In this document: piece by piece, positions 28,679 to 38,617 of the stretch
How positions within the stretch are numbered: position 1 is the first letter of the stretch
Layout of the letters: every line of letters starts with the position of its first letter
Source: Cognatishimia sp. MH4019
GTDB lineage: Bacteria > Pseudomonadota > Alphaproteobacteria > Rhodobacterales > Rhodobacteraceae
Assembly (NCBI RefSeq): GCF_020177595.1
Contig: NZ_JAHTBL010000011.1
Location: 35,908-99,907 of the forward strand
Reading direction: 5' to 3'
DNA: 64,000 nt
Made by a program: the position numbers and the translations under genes
Notes under the pieces: model-generated
What the model saw: only the letters and a program-made list of their open reading frames with translations
The model's database searches: none
Told to the model about the DNA's origin: nothing

Positions 28679-29232
28679 CTATGCTGCGGTTTCTTCCCCT
28701 TTTCCTGATCCTCGCGGCCTGTTCGGGCACTGCGCTGCGCTATCCCGTTCCGGTGCCTGAGATCACTGAGACGGTGTCGATCCGTTACAGCACGGTCGAG
28801 GTGCGCGACGTGTCGTTGCCAAGCTACGCCGCCGCAGAGGAAATTCAGATCCAACGCGCAGACGGCGCTTTGGTCAGCTCTGCCGATGCGTTGTGGGCCG
28901 ACGCGCCTGAGCGGGAAGTGTCTCTGGCGCTGAGCCGAAATCTGGCGGCGTTGACCAACGCCCGCGTTGCCAATGAACCTTGGCCCTTTGACGGCTTTCC
29001 GGACGCACGCGTTGAAGTGCGGATCGAGGATATGCTGGCGATGGAAAGCGGTGCGTTTCGCTTGACGGGTCAGTATTTCGTGGCCCCCTCGCGCGGGCGC
29101 GGCGACCGGTCTGATTATTTCCAGATCTTGATCCCTTACGACCCAGACGGCGGGATTGCGGCCATCGGGGCTGCGCGCGCAGCAGCACTTTTGCAGCTGT
29201 CAGAGACAATTGCGCGCGACGGGTTACGCTAG
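28675..29232 (+). CDS. pqiC: PqiC-type outer-membrane lipoprotein
   Basis: 185 residues. A short signal sequence ends in the lipobox LAAC, so the protein is lipid-anchored. The ABC-type transport auxiliary lipoprotein domain follows (YSTVEVRDVSLPSYAAAEEI and a central SSADALWADAP). In E. coli PqiC docks the PqiB needle at the outer membrane. It is the last gene of the operon; the arsenic genes converge from the other side 11 bases later. Confidence 0.9.
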   Translation: MTMLRFLPLFLILAACSGTALRYPVPVPEITETVSIRYSTVEVRDVSLPSYAAAEEIQIQRADGALVSSADALWADAPEREVSLALSRNLAALTNARVANEPWPFDGFPDARVEVRIEDMLAMESGAFRLTGQYFVAPSRGRGDRSDYFQILIPYDPDGGIAAIGAARAAALLQLSETIARDGLR

Positions 29233-29243
29233 ACCCACGTGGG

Positions 29244-29951
29244 TCAGATCGCCTTCTGGTTCACGCGTTTCGACAGCTCTGCCGCGCTTTCCTTGCGCTC
29301 GCTATAGCGGTCGATCAGCACATCGTTGCGGTCGCGGGTGAGCAGGGTGAATTTCACCAGCTCCTCCATCACGTCGACCATCCGATCATAGAAAGGCGAC
29401 GGCTTCATGCGCCCGTCTTCAAACTCCAGAAACGCTTTGGGCACCGAGCTTTGGTTCGGGATCGTCAGCATCCGCATCCAACGGCCCAGAATGCGCAACT
29501 GGTTGACGGTGTTGAAGCTCTGCGAGCCGCCACAGACCTGCATCAGCGCAAGCGTTTTGCCCTGGGTCGGGCGCACACCGCCCAGTGACAGCGGGATCCA
29601 GTCGATCTGGGCTTTCATGATGCCCGTCATCGCGCCGTGGCGTTCGGGCGACGACCAGACCATACCTTCGGACCATGTCGCCAGCTCGCGCAGCTCGGCG
29701 ACTTTGGGGTGATCGGCCTCTGCATCGTCGGGTAGTGGGAGGCCGGACGGGTTGAAGGTTTTCGTCTCAGCGCCCAAGCGCTGCAGGATGCGGGCGGCCT
29801 CTTCCGTCATCAGACGGCTATAGGATGTTGCACGCAGAGAGCCATAAAGCAACAGAATACGCGGCGCGTGGGTGTCCCGCGCGGGGCGCAGCAGAGCGTC
29901 TTTATCGACCGGCGTGAAATGCGCTTCGGAGAGCTGGGGCGTGTCGGTCAT
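29244..29951 (-). CDS. arsH: ArsH, NADPH-dependent organoarsenical oxidase (flavoprotein)
   Basis: 235 residues from ATG 29951. A flavodoxin-like fold with the FMN loop [13 protein letters not shown] and the ArsH-specific [20 protein letters not shown]. ArsH uses NADPH and FMN to oxidise trivalent methylated arsenicals to less toxic pentavalent forms. A frame running to 30245 is a shadow of the aquaporin gene. ATGA overlaps the end of aqpS. Confidence 0.94.
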   Translation of the reverse strand: MTDTPQLSEAHFTPVDKDALLRPARDTHAPRILLLYGSLRATSYSRLMTEEAARILQRLGAETKTFNPSGLPLPDDAEADHPKVAELRELATWSEGMVWSSPERHGAMTGIMKAQIDWIPLSLGGVRPTQGKTLALMQVCGGSQSFNTVNQLRILGRWMRMLTIPNQSSVPKAFLEFEDGRMKPSPFYDRMVDVMEELVKFTLLTRDRNDVLIDRYSERKESAAELSKRVNQKAI

Positions 29952-30619
29952 TGGGCGTCTTTCGTGTCGCGCAAAAGCCATGTCAGCACGATTACAGCAA
30001 GGACCGAGCCGACGATCTGCGCGAGGATAAAGGCTGGCACATCCATCATGCGGATGCCCGCGAACGTGTCCGAGAACCCACGCGCAATGGCGACGGCGGG
30101 GTTGGCGAAAGAGGTGGATGCGGTGAACCAATAGGCCGCGGTGATGTAAAGCCCTACCAGCCATGGCACCGCGTCGCCGCGAAAGCGAATGCCCGCGAGG
30201 ATCGTGCCGACCAGACCGAAGGTCGCGACAATTTCGGCGATCCACTGACCCGTGCCGCTGCGCACGGTGGTGGACATCTGAAAGATCGTCAGATCGAACA
30301 TCGCATGGGCCACAAGGCTGCCGACAATGCCGCCTGCGATCTGAGCGATCACATAAGGCGCAAGCTCGGCCACGGGCATGGTTTTGTTGATGACGAAGGC
30401 GAGCGAGACCGCAGGGTTGAAATGCGCACCAGAGATTGGGCCGAGGATCGTGATCAGCACCACAAGGATCGCGCCCGTAGGCAGCGTATTGCCCAGCAAG
30501 GCAAGTGCCACGTCTTCGGTCAGCGCGTCGGCCATGATGCCCGAGCCGACAACGGTGCCCACAAGAAAGGCGGTGCCCAGAAATTCAGCCGTCAAACGGC
30601 GCGAGAGAGTGAAGGTCAT
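29948..30619 (-). CDS. aqpS: MIP/aquaporin-family channel, AqpS-like
   Basis: 223 residues, six helices. Both half-helix pore motifs are present: [12 protein letters not shown] and [12 protein letters not shown]. Its position between arsR and arsH matches the AqpS channels of alphaproteobacterial ars operons, which let arsenite or methylated arsenicals leave the cell down their gradient. A general glycerol or water role cannot be excluded. It starts one base after the arsR stop. Confidence 0.9.
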   Translation of the reverse strand: MTFTLSRRLTAEFLGTAFLVGTVVGSGIMADALTEDVALALLGNTLPTGAILVVLITILGPISGAHFNPAVSLAFVINKTMPVAELAPYVIAQIAGGIVGSLVAHAMFDLTIFQMSTTVRSGTGQWIAEIVATFGLVGTILAGIRFRGDAVPWLVGLYITAAYWFTASTSFANPAVAIARGFSDTFAGIRMMDVPAFILAQIVGSVLAVIVLTWLLRDTKDAQ

Positions 30620-30946
30620 TCAGCAGGCCAGTTCATCAAGAATGGGTTTGCACAAGGCGGGATTGCCGCCGCAGCAATCCTCCATCAGGAAGGCGAGCAA
30701 GCCGCGCATCCCGTCAAGATCGGCGTAATAGCGAATGGTGCGCCCTTCGCGGCGGTTGCGGATCAGACCGGCCTGCACGAGCACGGTCAGGTTTGCCGAC
30801 ATTGTATTCTGGCGCACGTCCAGTTGATCGCTGATCTCGCCCGCGCGCAGGCCGTCTTGACCGGCTTTGATGAGCAGGCGAAAGACATCCAGACGAGTGG
30901 GCTGGCTGAGAGCCGCGAATGCGGCGGCGGCTGTATTCTTATCCAT
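30620..30946 (-). CDS. arsR: ArsR-family metalloregulatory repressor
   Basis: 108 residues. A winged helix with ALSQPTRLDVFRLL and RQNTMSANLTVLVQAGLIRNRREGR, and a C-terminal cysteine cluster (EDCCGGNPALCKP) for metalloid binding. Arsenite binding should release it from DNA and turn on arsR-aqpS-arsH. The start codon ATG 30946 has no clear ribosome binding site and lies inside a palindrome, so leaderless translation is possible. Confidence 0.93.
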   Translation of the reverse strand: MDKNTAAAAFAALSQPTRLDVFRLLIKAGQDGLRAGEISDQLDVRQNTMSANLTVLVQAGLIRNRREGRTIRYYADLDGMRGLLAFLMEDCCGGNPALCKPILDELAC

Positions 30947-30962
30947 ATATCACGATTTATGG
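30943..30962. promoter_or_regulatory. ArsR operator candidate
   Basis: CCATA (30943-30947) and TATGG (30958-30962) form an inverted repeat around an AT-rich core, overlapping the arsR start codon. The AT-rich dyad suits an ArsR-family autoregulatory site. Confidence 0.5.
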
Positions 30963-30997
30963 AAATGATTGAACCGCGTCAAGCGCGAAGACAGCGA

Positions 30998-33900
30998 TCA
31001 GTAATCCCGCTCGAAAAAGATACCAAGGGACGTGTTGCTATCCGCCTCGACCGAGCCTTTCGCGGTGATATTCGGCGTCAGATCAATGTTGAGCGAGATC
31101 GCAGCGCCGCCCGCGCCACCGACAGTGACGTCCGTATAAATGTTGTCCGACAGATACTTACCAGCTCGCACCGCTGCGTTGCCGTCCTCATCCGTGGTCA
31201 CGTCGAGATCATCAAGATCAAAGGACTGGCGCAGGTTTGAGATGATCCCGGCCCCGCCATTGCCCGCAAGCGTGGCGACGGCGTTGGCCAATTGAAGCGC
31301 CTGAAACGCCGAGAGTTGCGAGGCGTCGCGACCAAAGAAAACCTGGGCGAGCACCTCATCCTGGGGCGCGTCGGGCGTGGCTTCAAAGCGGACCGTCGGC
31401 TCGGCGGCGGGGCCGTCAAGGATCACGCTGGCCGTGCCGGTGGCAGTCTCGGTGATCGCGACGAAGCGCAGGAACGGCTCGAAGCGGCCTTGCAGCTGGA
31501 TCGCGCCTTCGTCCAACTCAAAACGTTTGGAGAGCACATCAAGGCGGCCCCGGATCAGCTCAAACCGACCGGTGGAGATGATATCAGCGCTGGTGCCGGT
31601 CAGGCGCAGGGAGCCGCCAAGCTCGGCGTCCAGACCACGGCCGCGCACAAAAATACGAGAGGGCGCGCGGACCAGAATGTCGAGCGGAAAGGCGGGGCCA
31701 CCGGCTGTCTCGCCCGTGTCTTCGGGCAGCAGACCGGCGCGGTCAAGCGTGCGCATCACGGGACGTGGTGCGTTTTGGTGGGTGATCTCTGGCAGGGCAC
31801 CGAAGGTCGAAATGCCAGAGGCAGGCACTTGGACGATCGTCTCGCCCACGTCGATCTGTCCCGCGATGCGCGCACCACCGCGCAGACCGCCGTTGATGCT
31901 AAGCGCGCCATTCAAAGTCGTCTCATAAAGCGTCGGATCGACAACTTTCATCCCGTTCAAGGCGATGCTCAGATCAGCAGGGAACGCGCCGGACAGCGTG
32001 ATCGGCCCGGTGACGCTCACGTTGCCGCCCTCAAGCACATCGGCATTTGCCTGCAGGTTCGCGACCCCGCCACTGAGCCCGATCTGAGCGTCGATATCGC
32101 CAAATCCGATGCGTAAGGCGGGGGCCACGAAGCGCGCGTTCGAGGTCGTGATCGTGCCGGACACGGCGTTCAATGCCGGGGCACCATTCACGGCCAAATC
32201 AAACTGCGCCGTGCCTTGCAGATTGTTCGGACGCAGGGCCGGATTGGCCAGCCCCAGCGGCGCTGTTCCGTTGACCGAAAGGTTCAAACGGCCGCTCGGC
32301 GCGATGGTTCCGGAGACAGTCGAACTGGTGCCGGACGGGCCATCAAGGGCCGTCTCTATTGCCCATAGCTCACCCTGCTGACGGGCCGTCCCGTCGATGC
32401 GAAGGGGGCCGGGCAGTTCGACGACGAGGGGCGAAAAGTCGGGGATGCGAGCGGTGTAGCGCAGGTCAATCCCGGCGTCGTCGGACGCTGTGCCATTGAC
32501 GGTGGCGGTTGTGCCGTAGGGGCCGGTGCCTTGGGTCTCGAATGTCCAGCGACCTTCGGCCTGACGCGCGGTGCCCGTCACGGTTAGAGGACCGTTGATC
32601 CCGGGGGCAAGCAGGTTGGCGTTGGCCAGTCGCGTGTCGAACTGAACCTGCCCGGTATCTGTCGCCAATGTGGCCGAGGCAGTGGCACCAAGTTGCGGGT
32701 TTTCAATCTCCAGACGGCTGATTTGCAGTCCCGCTTCGTCACGCTTGGCGGCAATATCAAGCTGGGTCGTGCCGCGCAAAAGCGTATCTGCTTGCGCGAT
32801 CCCAACGCTCAGATCGCGCGCCTGCCCAGTCAGTGTCACGTCGAAAAAGCCGCCCAACGCAGCACTGCCCTCAGCCGCGAGCGTTGCCGAGCCGCTGAGA
32901 GGCTGGCCCACAAGCGGGGCAAATGCGCTGAGGTCTTGCGCGGTAATATCTGCGTCAAAGATGGTCTCAAAACCGCTGGCGAGCGCGTTGATTGCCGCCT
33001 CCCCGGTGAGCGACCACGTCGCCCCTTCCGTGGACAGATCGGACAGCTCGAGCGGGCGACCTTCGAGATAGCTCAGATCAACTGCGCCGGTCACATCGCG
33101 CCCCACCGCACGGGCCACATCGGGGTCGGCAAAGTCGATCTCATTGGCGGAAAACCGAAGGGCTGCAATCACTTGCCCGATGGCATTCACATCACCTTGC
33201 AACGTGCCACGCGCACCAAGGCTGATCGTCTCGACCTGCACATCGGCGCGGTTGAGCGCGCGCAGCTGGATCCCGCCCCGGAAGGCATCGCCCTGCGCCG
33301 CATCGAAGCGTAAGCGCAGGTTGGCGCTGTCGATCCGTGTCTCACCGCCCGAGATGGGCAGCAGCACCGGCGTGCCGTCTTGATTGGCAATTTCACCGTC
33401 GAGGACCAGCAAGGTCGGCCACGCATCCGCGTTAAGAGCGGCTTGACCTTGCAAGCTGAGCGCGCGGGTCTGCAACGACAGATCATCTAGTGCAAGCGCC
33501 CCATCCGGTGCGCGTTCACCACGCACGACCAAGCGGATATCATCGCCAAAGAAGTCACGATATTGCGGCAGGAACAGTGCGGTGACATCGCCGTTCAGCG
33601 CGGCATCGAAACCCAATGGCGCAGGCGCACCTTCGGCCTCGGGTGTGCCGTCCACAAGGGTCAGCGTGCCCGTCAAGCGATCCGCGCCATCCGTGGCAAG
33701 GCCGATATCGGCTGTGAAGTCCGACAAAGTTCCGTCGCCAACAACGCGCAGATCAAGGCTGGGCGTGTTAGGCAGCCCCATCAGACGGGCCGCGATACCA
33801 TCAGCCCCTTCGCTAAGCAGCAGATCAATCTTGAGCGCGCGGTCCCCCGCAGTGAAGGCAGCGTCCAGCGTCAGCTCGCCAGTTTTGTCATCAATACGCG

Positions 33901-34417
33901 TGGCGTTGAGTTGCGCCGAACCGGAGCCATCCGCCAATTGCGCATTTCCTTCGAGCGAGAGGGTCGCGGCCTCCCCCAGGATCGGGGCACCAAGAGAGAT
34001 TTCGTCGATGTCCAGAGTGCCGATGCGGATGGAGACTGGCAAATCAGGCAGCGCAAACGGGGTCGCTTCGGGATCGGGCACATTTGTTTCCGGAGGCAAC
34101 GGCGCACGCGGCAGATCAATGGATGCCGCCGACAGCTCGTTCACCTCGATCCGCCCGCGCAGCAAGGCAGAGCGGTTCCAGTCCACCACCACATCTGTCA
34201 ATGTCAGCCACACCCCGTCGCGATCGGAAATCGTGATCCGCGCGATGGAGGCCGCACTGCTGAACGCCCCTTCAAACCCTTCGATACGCACGTCGCGACC
34301 CTCGCCGCCCAGCGCGTCTTCAAGCACGCCCGCAAGGTAGCCGCGATCCTCGGCCTCTTCTTGTGCAAAGGCCGCGAGGGGAAGCATCAGACAAAAAAGA
34401 AAAACGAGGAACCGCAT
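30998..34417 (-). CDS. tamB: TamB, translocation and assembly module subunit
   Basis: 1139 residues from ATG 34417; a TTG one codon earlier is also open. A signal sequence (about 1-19, ending AFAQ) anchors it. A very long run of beta-rich repeats follows, and the C-terminal DUF490/TamB domain ends SLGIFFERDY. TamB spans the periplasm and, with TamA, helps insert outer-membrane proteins and move lipids. The start overlaps the tamA stop (TGATG), so the two form an operon. Confidence 0.95.
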   Translation of the reverse strand: MRFLVFLFCLMLPLAAFAQEEAEDRGYLAGVLEDALGGEGRDVRIEGFEGAFSSAASIARITISDRDGVWLTLTDVVVDWNRSALLRGRIEVNELSAASIDLPRAPLPPETNVPDPEATPFALPDLPVSIRIGTLDIDEISLGAPILGEAATLSLEGNAQLADGSGSAQLNATRIDDKTGELTLDAAFTAGDRALKIDLLLSEGADGIAARLMGLPNTPSLDLRVVGDGTLSDFTADIGLATDGADRLTGTLTLVDGTPEAEGAPAPLGFDAALNGDVTALFLPQYRDFFGDDIRLVVRGERAPDGALALDDLSLQTRALSLQGQAALNADAWPTLLVLDGEIANQDGTPVLLPISGGETRIDSANLRLRFDAAQGDAFRGGIQLRALNRADVQVETISLGARGTLQGDVNAIGQVIAALRFSANEIDFADPDVARAVGRDVTGAVDLSYLEGRPLELSDLSTEGATWSLTGEAAINALASGFETIFDADITAQDLSAFAPLVGQPLSGSATLAAEGSAALGGFFDVTLTGQARDLSVGIAQADTLLRGTTQLDIAAKRDEAGLQISRLEIENPQLGATASATLATDTGQVQFDTRLANANLLAPGINGPLTVTGTARQAEGRWTFETQGTGPYGTTATVNGTASDDAGIDLRYTARIPDFSPLVVELPGPLRIDGTARQQGELWAIETALDGPSGTSSTVSGTIAPSGRLNLSVNGTAPLGLANPALRPNNLQGTAQFDLAVNGAPALNAVSGTITTSNARFVAPALRIGFGDIDAQIGLSGGVANLQANADVLEGGNVSVTGPITLSGAFPADLSIALNGMKVVDPTLYETTLNGALSINGGLRGGARIAGQIDVGETIVQVPASGISTFGALPEITHQNAPRPVMRTLDRAGLLPEDTGETAGGPAFPLDILVRAPSRIFVRGRGLDAELGGSLRLTGTSADIISTGRFELIRGRLDVLSKRFELDEGAIQLQGRFEPFLRFVAITETATGTASVILDGPAAEPTVRFEATPDAPQDEVLAQVFFGRDASQLSAFQALQLANAVATLAGNGGAGIISNLRQSFDLDDLDVTTDEDGNAAVRAGKYLSDNIYTDVTVGGAGGAAISLNIDLTPNITAKGSVEADSNTSLGIFFERDY

Positions 34418-36243
34418 CAAAACGCCTGCCCAATTCCGATGTAAATTTCAAAGCCGTCAGTATCATCCGGACCACTGACAGGCACCGCCAGATCAAGCCG
34501 GATGGGTCCGATGCCAGTGTCGTACCGCACCCCGGCGCCCGCCCCCGCATGCCATTCGCCGGACGTGCCGTCGGGGAATTCCTCAGCGCCGATATAGCCC
34601 ATATCGTAGAACCCTACGACGGATAGGTTGTCGCCGGTTTTGACGCGCAACTCGGTGGACAGCCCCAGAAAGGAGCGTCCCCCGATGGTAACGTCATCTT
34701 CCAGATCGACACCGAGCGACTGATATTCATGCCCGCGGACTGTCCCGCCACCTCCTGAGAAGAACAGAAAGTCAGCGGGGGCTTCTTCGATATCCGGCCC
34801 AGCAACAGAGCCAAGCTGGCCACGCACCGCGAAGGTCACGCGATCATCTACGCCGAAACTGCGATAGGTGCGCAGGTCGAGAGAGGTGCGCAAACCACTT
34901 TCGGTGCCCGACAGCCCCACGAAAGGGGTCAGTGCGAGTTGGCCGTAAAACCCGGCAGTGGCGTTGAGGCGGTCATTCCGCTCGTCAAAGGTGCCGACGG
35001 CGGGGAATGTCAGGATCGTGTAATCGCGTTCGCCCAGATCATCTTCGATCTCGGCAGCCTGGTAACCGATGCCGACGCTGAACTCGCGGGATTCTCCGGC
35101 AAAATAGGTGGCTCCCCCTTCGAGAGCGAAGCGGCGGGAAAAGAGGTTTGGATCGTCGATCTGCTCAAGACGGACAAGCGCGTAGGCTTCAAGGTCAGGC
35201 AGATAGGTCGCCGGGCGCGACAGCCGGGCGAACAGGCGATAGTCAGGGCCTTCCTCACCCGCCCCGATACCGCCGACCTCGGCCTCTGCCACGAACCGCT
35301 CTGCGCCGCCGAAGAAGTTGCGGTGCAGCCAGGAGGCAGACACGCCAAGCCCGTCCAGCGACGAAATCTCGGCTCCGAAGCTGAGGCGACGCGGCGGCTG
35401 ATCTGTGATCTGCGCTTCGATATCAAGTGTCCCGTCGGGATTGGCTGTTTCCGCCTCGGTCAGCGCGGCAACGCGGAACGTGCCTGTGCGGCGCAAGCGC
35501 GTCTGGGATTTGGCGACCGCGTCAGGATCAAAGACGTCGCCAGTCGGCAGGCCCGCGATTTCGCGAATCCGGTCCGGGCGGACGGCGCTTTCAGAAGAGA
35601 TATCCAGCCGCCCGAAACGCAAGCGCGGACCGGGGTCCAAGCGCACATCCACATCAAGCGCACGGTCAGAGTGACGCGCTGTGATCTGTTGTTGATCAAC
35701 GGCGGCCTTGGCGTGCCCGATCTGGCGCCAACCTTCGATAGCAGCGGCAACACCGTCTTGCAGCGCGGAGACCGATGCGGTCTGACCAGAGGCGAAACTT
35801 TCGGGCAGTTCGGTGCGACGGGCCAAAGGCGAGATGCGGGTCTGACCAAGGGCGAAGACCGGCCCCGGCGTCACGGTGATAACGGCGCGGTTGATCCGCG
35901 CGGGGGCTGCAATCGGTGGGATGCTCGCCGCTTCGCGCCCATCCAGCGAGATGGTGATCGCAGGGCCAAACCGGCCTGCCTCATAGAGCACCGTGACGAG
36001 CCGCGCATAATCGGCCTGCGCATTGGCCAGAACTTCGATGGGCGCTGCGGGGTCTTCTTCCTGCGCGGTCTGCACCAACAAAGAGGCGTTGCGCAGCTTT
36101 TCGGCCAAATCATCGTCTATGCCGGGTGTGCGAAGATCAACATCCAGCGCGGCAGCGCCACTGGCCAGCACGCATGCGAAGACCAGATGCACAAGGTAAA
36201 TTCGGAATAACAAAAGAGAGGTCCCCAGAAATCTCAGCAGCAT
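34417..36243 (-). CDS. tamA: TamA, Omp85-family outer-membrane protein
   Basis: 608 residues from ATG 36243. A long hydrophobic signal region (about 10-33) is followed by POTRA domains (roughly 35-270) and a C-terminal 16-strand barrel (about 290-608). The barrel carries GTVRGHEYQS, the conserved L6 RGF/Y-type motif, and ends in an aromatic residue (IGIGQAF) as outer-membrane proteins do. It works with TamB encoded directly downstream. Confidence 0.95.
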   Translation of the reverse strand: MLLRFLGTSLLLFRIYLVHLVFACVLASGAAALDVDLRTPGIDDDLAEKLRNASLLVQTAQEEDPAAPIEVLANAQADYARLVTVLYEAGRFGPAITISLDGREAASIPPIAAPARINRAVITVTPGPVFALGQTRISPLARRTELPESFASGQTASVSALQDGVAAAIEGWRQIGHAKAAVDQQQITARHSDRALDVDVRLDPGPRLRFGRLDISSESAVRPDRIREIAGLPTGDVFDPDAVAKSQTRLRRTGTFRVAALTEAETANPDGTLDIEAQITDQPPRRLSFGAEISSLDGLGVSASWLHRNFFGGAERFVAEAEVGGIGAGEEGPDYRLFARLSRPATYLPDLEAYALVRLEQIDDPNLFSRRFALEGGATYFAGESREFSVGIGYQAAEIEDDLGERDYTILTFPAVGTFDERNDRLNATAGFYGQLALTPFVGLSGTESGLRTSLDLRTYRSFGVDDRVTFAVRGQLGSVAGPDIEEAPADFLFFSGGGGTVRGHEYQSLGVDLEDDVTIGGRSFLGLSTELRVKTGDNLSVVGFYDMGYIGAEEFPDGTSGEWHAGAGAGVRYDTGIGPIRLDLAVPVSGPDDTDGFEIYIGIGQAF

Positions 36244-36378
36244 ATACGCATCATCTTAGCGGATGGTTTCGGCAATGTATCGGCTCATTTCCGGCGTTAC
36301 ACAGGAGCCGGCACGATCCAGCCCGTTATCGTTTAATGCACGAGAGGGCAAAAGGATCCCTACCAAATTTTGAAAAGG

Positions 36379-36406
36379 CGTCATGAAAGCGTCATCAGAA
36401 CGTCAT
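36379..36406 (+). promoter_or_regulatory. Triple CGTCAT direct repeat, Pho-box-like
   Basis: CGTCAT occurs at 36379-36384, 36390-36395 and 36401-36406, exactly 11 bases apart. PhoB binds tandem half-sites of the form CTGTCAT with an 11-base period. The repeats lie 46 bases upstream of a phosphodiesterase gene, as expected for phosphate-starvation control. Confidence 0.7.
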
Positions 36407-36451
36407 TGAGGCTCTGCACGACGGGTCGCAGACGAACCTGGAGGATGTCTG

Positions 36452-37666
36452 ATGACGACTTTGAAAACCCTGTTTTGTGCGAGTGCATTTGTGATGGGCG
36501 GCGCGGTCGCGATGGCCGATGTGATCGAGATGGGCCCCCGCCCCTACTACCTGATCGACCGTATGGAAGCCGGTCCGCTGAAGGACAAGCTGATGTCCTG
36601 CATGGGGCAGGATGTGGTGCGCACCGATTTTTCAATCGGGCATCGCGGCGCGCCGATGCAGTTCCCCGAGCATACCGTGGAAAGCAATGTCGCCGCCGCA
36701 CGGATGGGCGCGGGCATTCTGGAATGCGACGTGACCTTTACCAAAGACAAAGAATTGGTTTGCCGCCACGCGCAGAACGATCTGCACACAACGACGAACA
36801 TCCTCGCCTCTCCCTTGGCAAACACATGCGTGACGCCGTTCTCGCCTGCCTCGGGTGACACCGACGCTGCAGCCGAGTGCCGCACATCCGAGATCACGCT
36901 GGCCGAATACCGCACGCTGAACGGCAAGATGGATGCCGCCAACAGCAAAGGCACCACGGTTGAAGAGTATATGGACGGCACCGCAGGCTGGCGCACCGAT
37001 CTTTACTCCGCCGAAAAAGGCACGCTGATGACCCATGCAGAGTCGATCGAGCTTTTCAAATCGCTGGGCGCCAAGTTCACGCCTGAACTGAAGACGCCTT
37101 CGGTCGAGATGCCGTTCGATGGCTTCTCGCAGCAGGACTACGCGCAAAAGCTGATTGATGAATATGAGGCTGCCGGTATCCCCGCCTCGGATGTCTGGGC
37201 GCAGTCGTTCAACTTGGAAGATGTGCTCTACTGGATCGAGAACGAGCCGGAGTTTGGCGCGCAGGCGGTCTATCTTGTGGATCACTACAATGAAGAGGGT
37301 TTCGATCCGCAAGACCCGGCAAGCTGGCCGCGCCCCCTGGCGGAGTATGCCGAGCTGGGTGTGAACTTCATCGCGCCGCCCACATGGATCCTTGTCGCGG
37401 TCGAGAATGGCGAAATCGTGCCGTCGGAATGGGCCAAGCAGGCGCAAGCGGCTGGGCTGAATATCATCACCTGGACCATCGAACGCTCTGGCCCGCTGAC
37501 CACAGGTGGCGGCTGGTATTACCAGACCATCGAAGAGGTCACCAGCAGCGACGGCGTGATGTATGAGCTGATCGACGTGCTGGCCCAAGACGTTGGTGTT
37601 GCTGGCATTTTCAGCGATTGGCCTGCGACCGTCAGCTATTACGCAAGCTGCATGGGTCTGGACTGA
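36452..37666 (+). CDS. Periplasmic glycerophosphodiester phosphodiesterase (GlpQ-type)
   Basis: 404 residues. A signal peptide (about 1-22, ending AMAD) sends it to the periplasm. The catalytic segment [17 protein letters not shown] and the metal-site run [17 protein letters not shown] are classic for the family. It cleaves glycerophosphodiesters to glycerol 3-phosphate and an alcohol, releasing phosphorus from phospholipid headgroups. The Pho-box-like repeats upstream support induction under phosphate limitation. Confidence 0.93.
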   Translation: MTTLKTLFCASAFVMGGAVAMADVIEMGPRPYYLIDRMEAGPLKDKLMSCMGQDVVRTDFSIGHRGAPMQFPEHTVESNVAAARMGAGILECDVTFTKDKELVCRHAQNDLHTTTNILASPLANTCVTPFSPASGDTDAAAECRTSEITLAEYRTLNGKMDAANSKGTTVEEYMDGTAGWRTDLYSAEKGTLMTHAESIELFKSLGAKFTPELKTPSVEMPFDGFSQQDYAQKLIDEYEAAGIPASDVWAQSFNLEDVLYWIENEPEFGAQAVYLVDHYNEEGFDPQDPASWPRPLAEYAELGVNFIAPPTWILVAVENGEIVPSEWAKQAQAAGLNIITWTIERSGPLTTGGGWYYQTIEEVTSSDGVMYELIDVLAQDVGVAGIFSDWPATVSYYASCMGLD

Positions 37667-37724
37667 GCCACCTCGATGTTCTGGGTGGCGGGATCGCTGC
37701 GCCAGAATGTCGCAAAAAAGAGCA

Positions 37725-37753
37725 CCCGAGCGGGAACCAAACCCTCGCTCGGG
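37725..37753 (+). terminator. Terminator-like hairpin after phosphodiesterase gene
   Basis: CCCGAGCG (37725-37732) pairs with CGCTCGGG (37746-37753). The following bases are only moderately T-rich, so strength is uncertain. Confidence 0.55.
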
Positions 37754-37809
37754 GCTTGTCCTTCTGCACCGATCGTTTTCGGGCGCTGCTTGTATGAAGG
37801 ACCACACCC

Positions 37810-38481
37810 ATGAAAGCACTTCTATTCGGATCAATCGGGACGTTGATCGAAACCTCCGAGCTTCAACGCCACGCGTTCAATATGGCCTTTGCGGCGCATG
37901 GTCTGGAGTGGCATTGGGACCGCGACGCGTATCGCAAGATGCTCAAGGATGCAGGCGGCGCGGACCGGGTGATGCGCTATGCCGACGCGCGGGGCGAACA
38001 GGTTGATGCGGGACGCATCCATCAAGCCAAGTCGCGTATCTTTCAAACCGCACTGATCCATGGTCGTCTGCCCTTGCGCCCCGGCGTGCCGGAAGCGCTT
38101 CGACACGCGCGGGAAAGCGGCGTGATGCTGGGCTTTATAACCACCACGTCGCGCGCCAATGTCGATGCCGTGCTTGAGGCCGCCGCCAGTTCCGGCGTTG
38201 TCGAGATCTTTGACCGGATCACGAGCCGCGCCGATGTCTCTGCGCCCAAGCCAAACCCGGAATGCTACACTCAAGTGATGGCTGAACTTGGCCTGCCCGC
38301 CAATGAGATCGCTGTCATCGAGGATAACGCCGATGGCGTGGCCGCTGCTGTTGCCGCTGGCTTGCGGCCCATTGCGTTCATGGGCAAGAACACGCGCGAT
38401 CATGCGGTTCCGGATGCCCTCAGTGTTCAAACGGATCGGCTTGATCTGTCGGTCTTGGACACCCCCGAAGCCGCCGCCTGA
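37810..38481 (+). CDS. HAD-superfamily protein lacking catalytic aspartates
   Basis: 223 residues. The fold is a HAD phosphatase of the CbbY/PGM type: a helical cap follows the first strand, then FITTTSRANV (motif II), a lysine in APKPNPECY (motif III) and VIEDNADGVAAA (motif IV). Motif I, normally DxDGT, reads FGSIGTL, so the nucleophile Asp is Gly7 and the acid/base Asp is Ile9. Classical phosphatase chemistry is not expected; the protein may bind phosphorylated sugars without hydrolysis or use another chemistry. Confidence 0.85.
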   Translation: MKALLFGSIGTLIETSELQRHAFNMAFAAHGLEWHWDRDAYRKMLKDAGGADRVMRYADARGEQVDAGRIHQAKSRIFQTALIHGRLPLRPGVPEALRHARESGVMLGFITTTSRANVDAVLEAAASSGVVEIFDRITSRADVSAPKPNPECYTQVMAELGLPANEIAVIEDNADGVAAAVAAGLRPIAFMGKNTRDHAVPDALSVQTDRLDLSVLDTPEAAA

Positions 38482-38617
38482 GCGGTGCGGTTTTTCAAAG
38501 CCAGCGGCGATCTACGGAATTGAAACAGCCCCTCGTTTGAGGCATAGTCTTGCTCAGAAGTGATTTTGGGCAAGACACCGGATCAATCCGGGCGGCCCCT
38601 TTGATCGAGGCAGAAAC

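Noticed and set aside
29951..31240. A 429-codon open frame on the + strand.
   Set aside because: It is antisense to aqpS, arsR and the end of tamB; composition is charged and repetitive without motifs.
34939..36210. A 423-codon open frame on the + strand.
   Set aside because: It is antisense to tamA, whose POTRA and barrel motifs are unmistakable.
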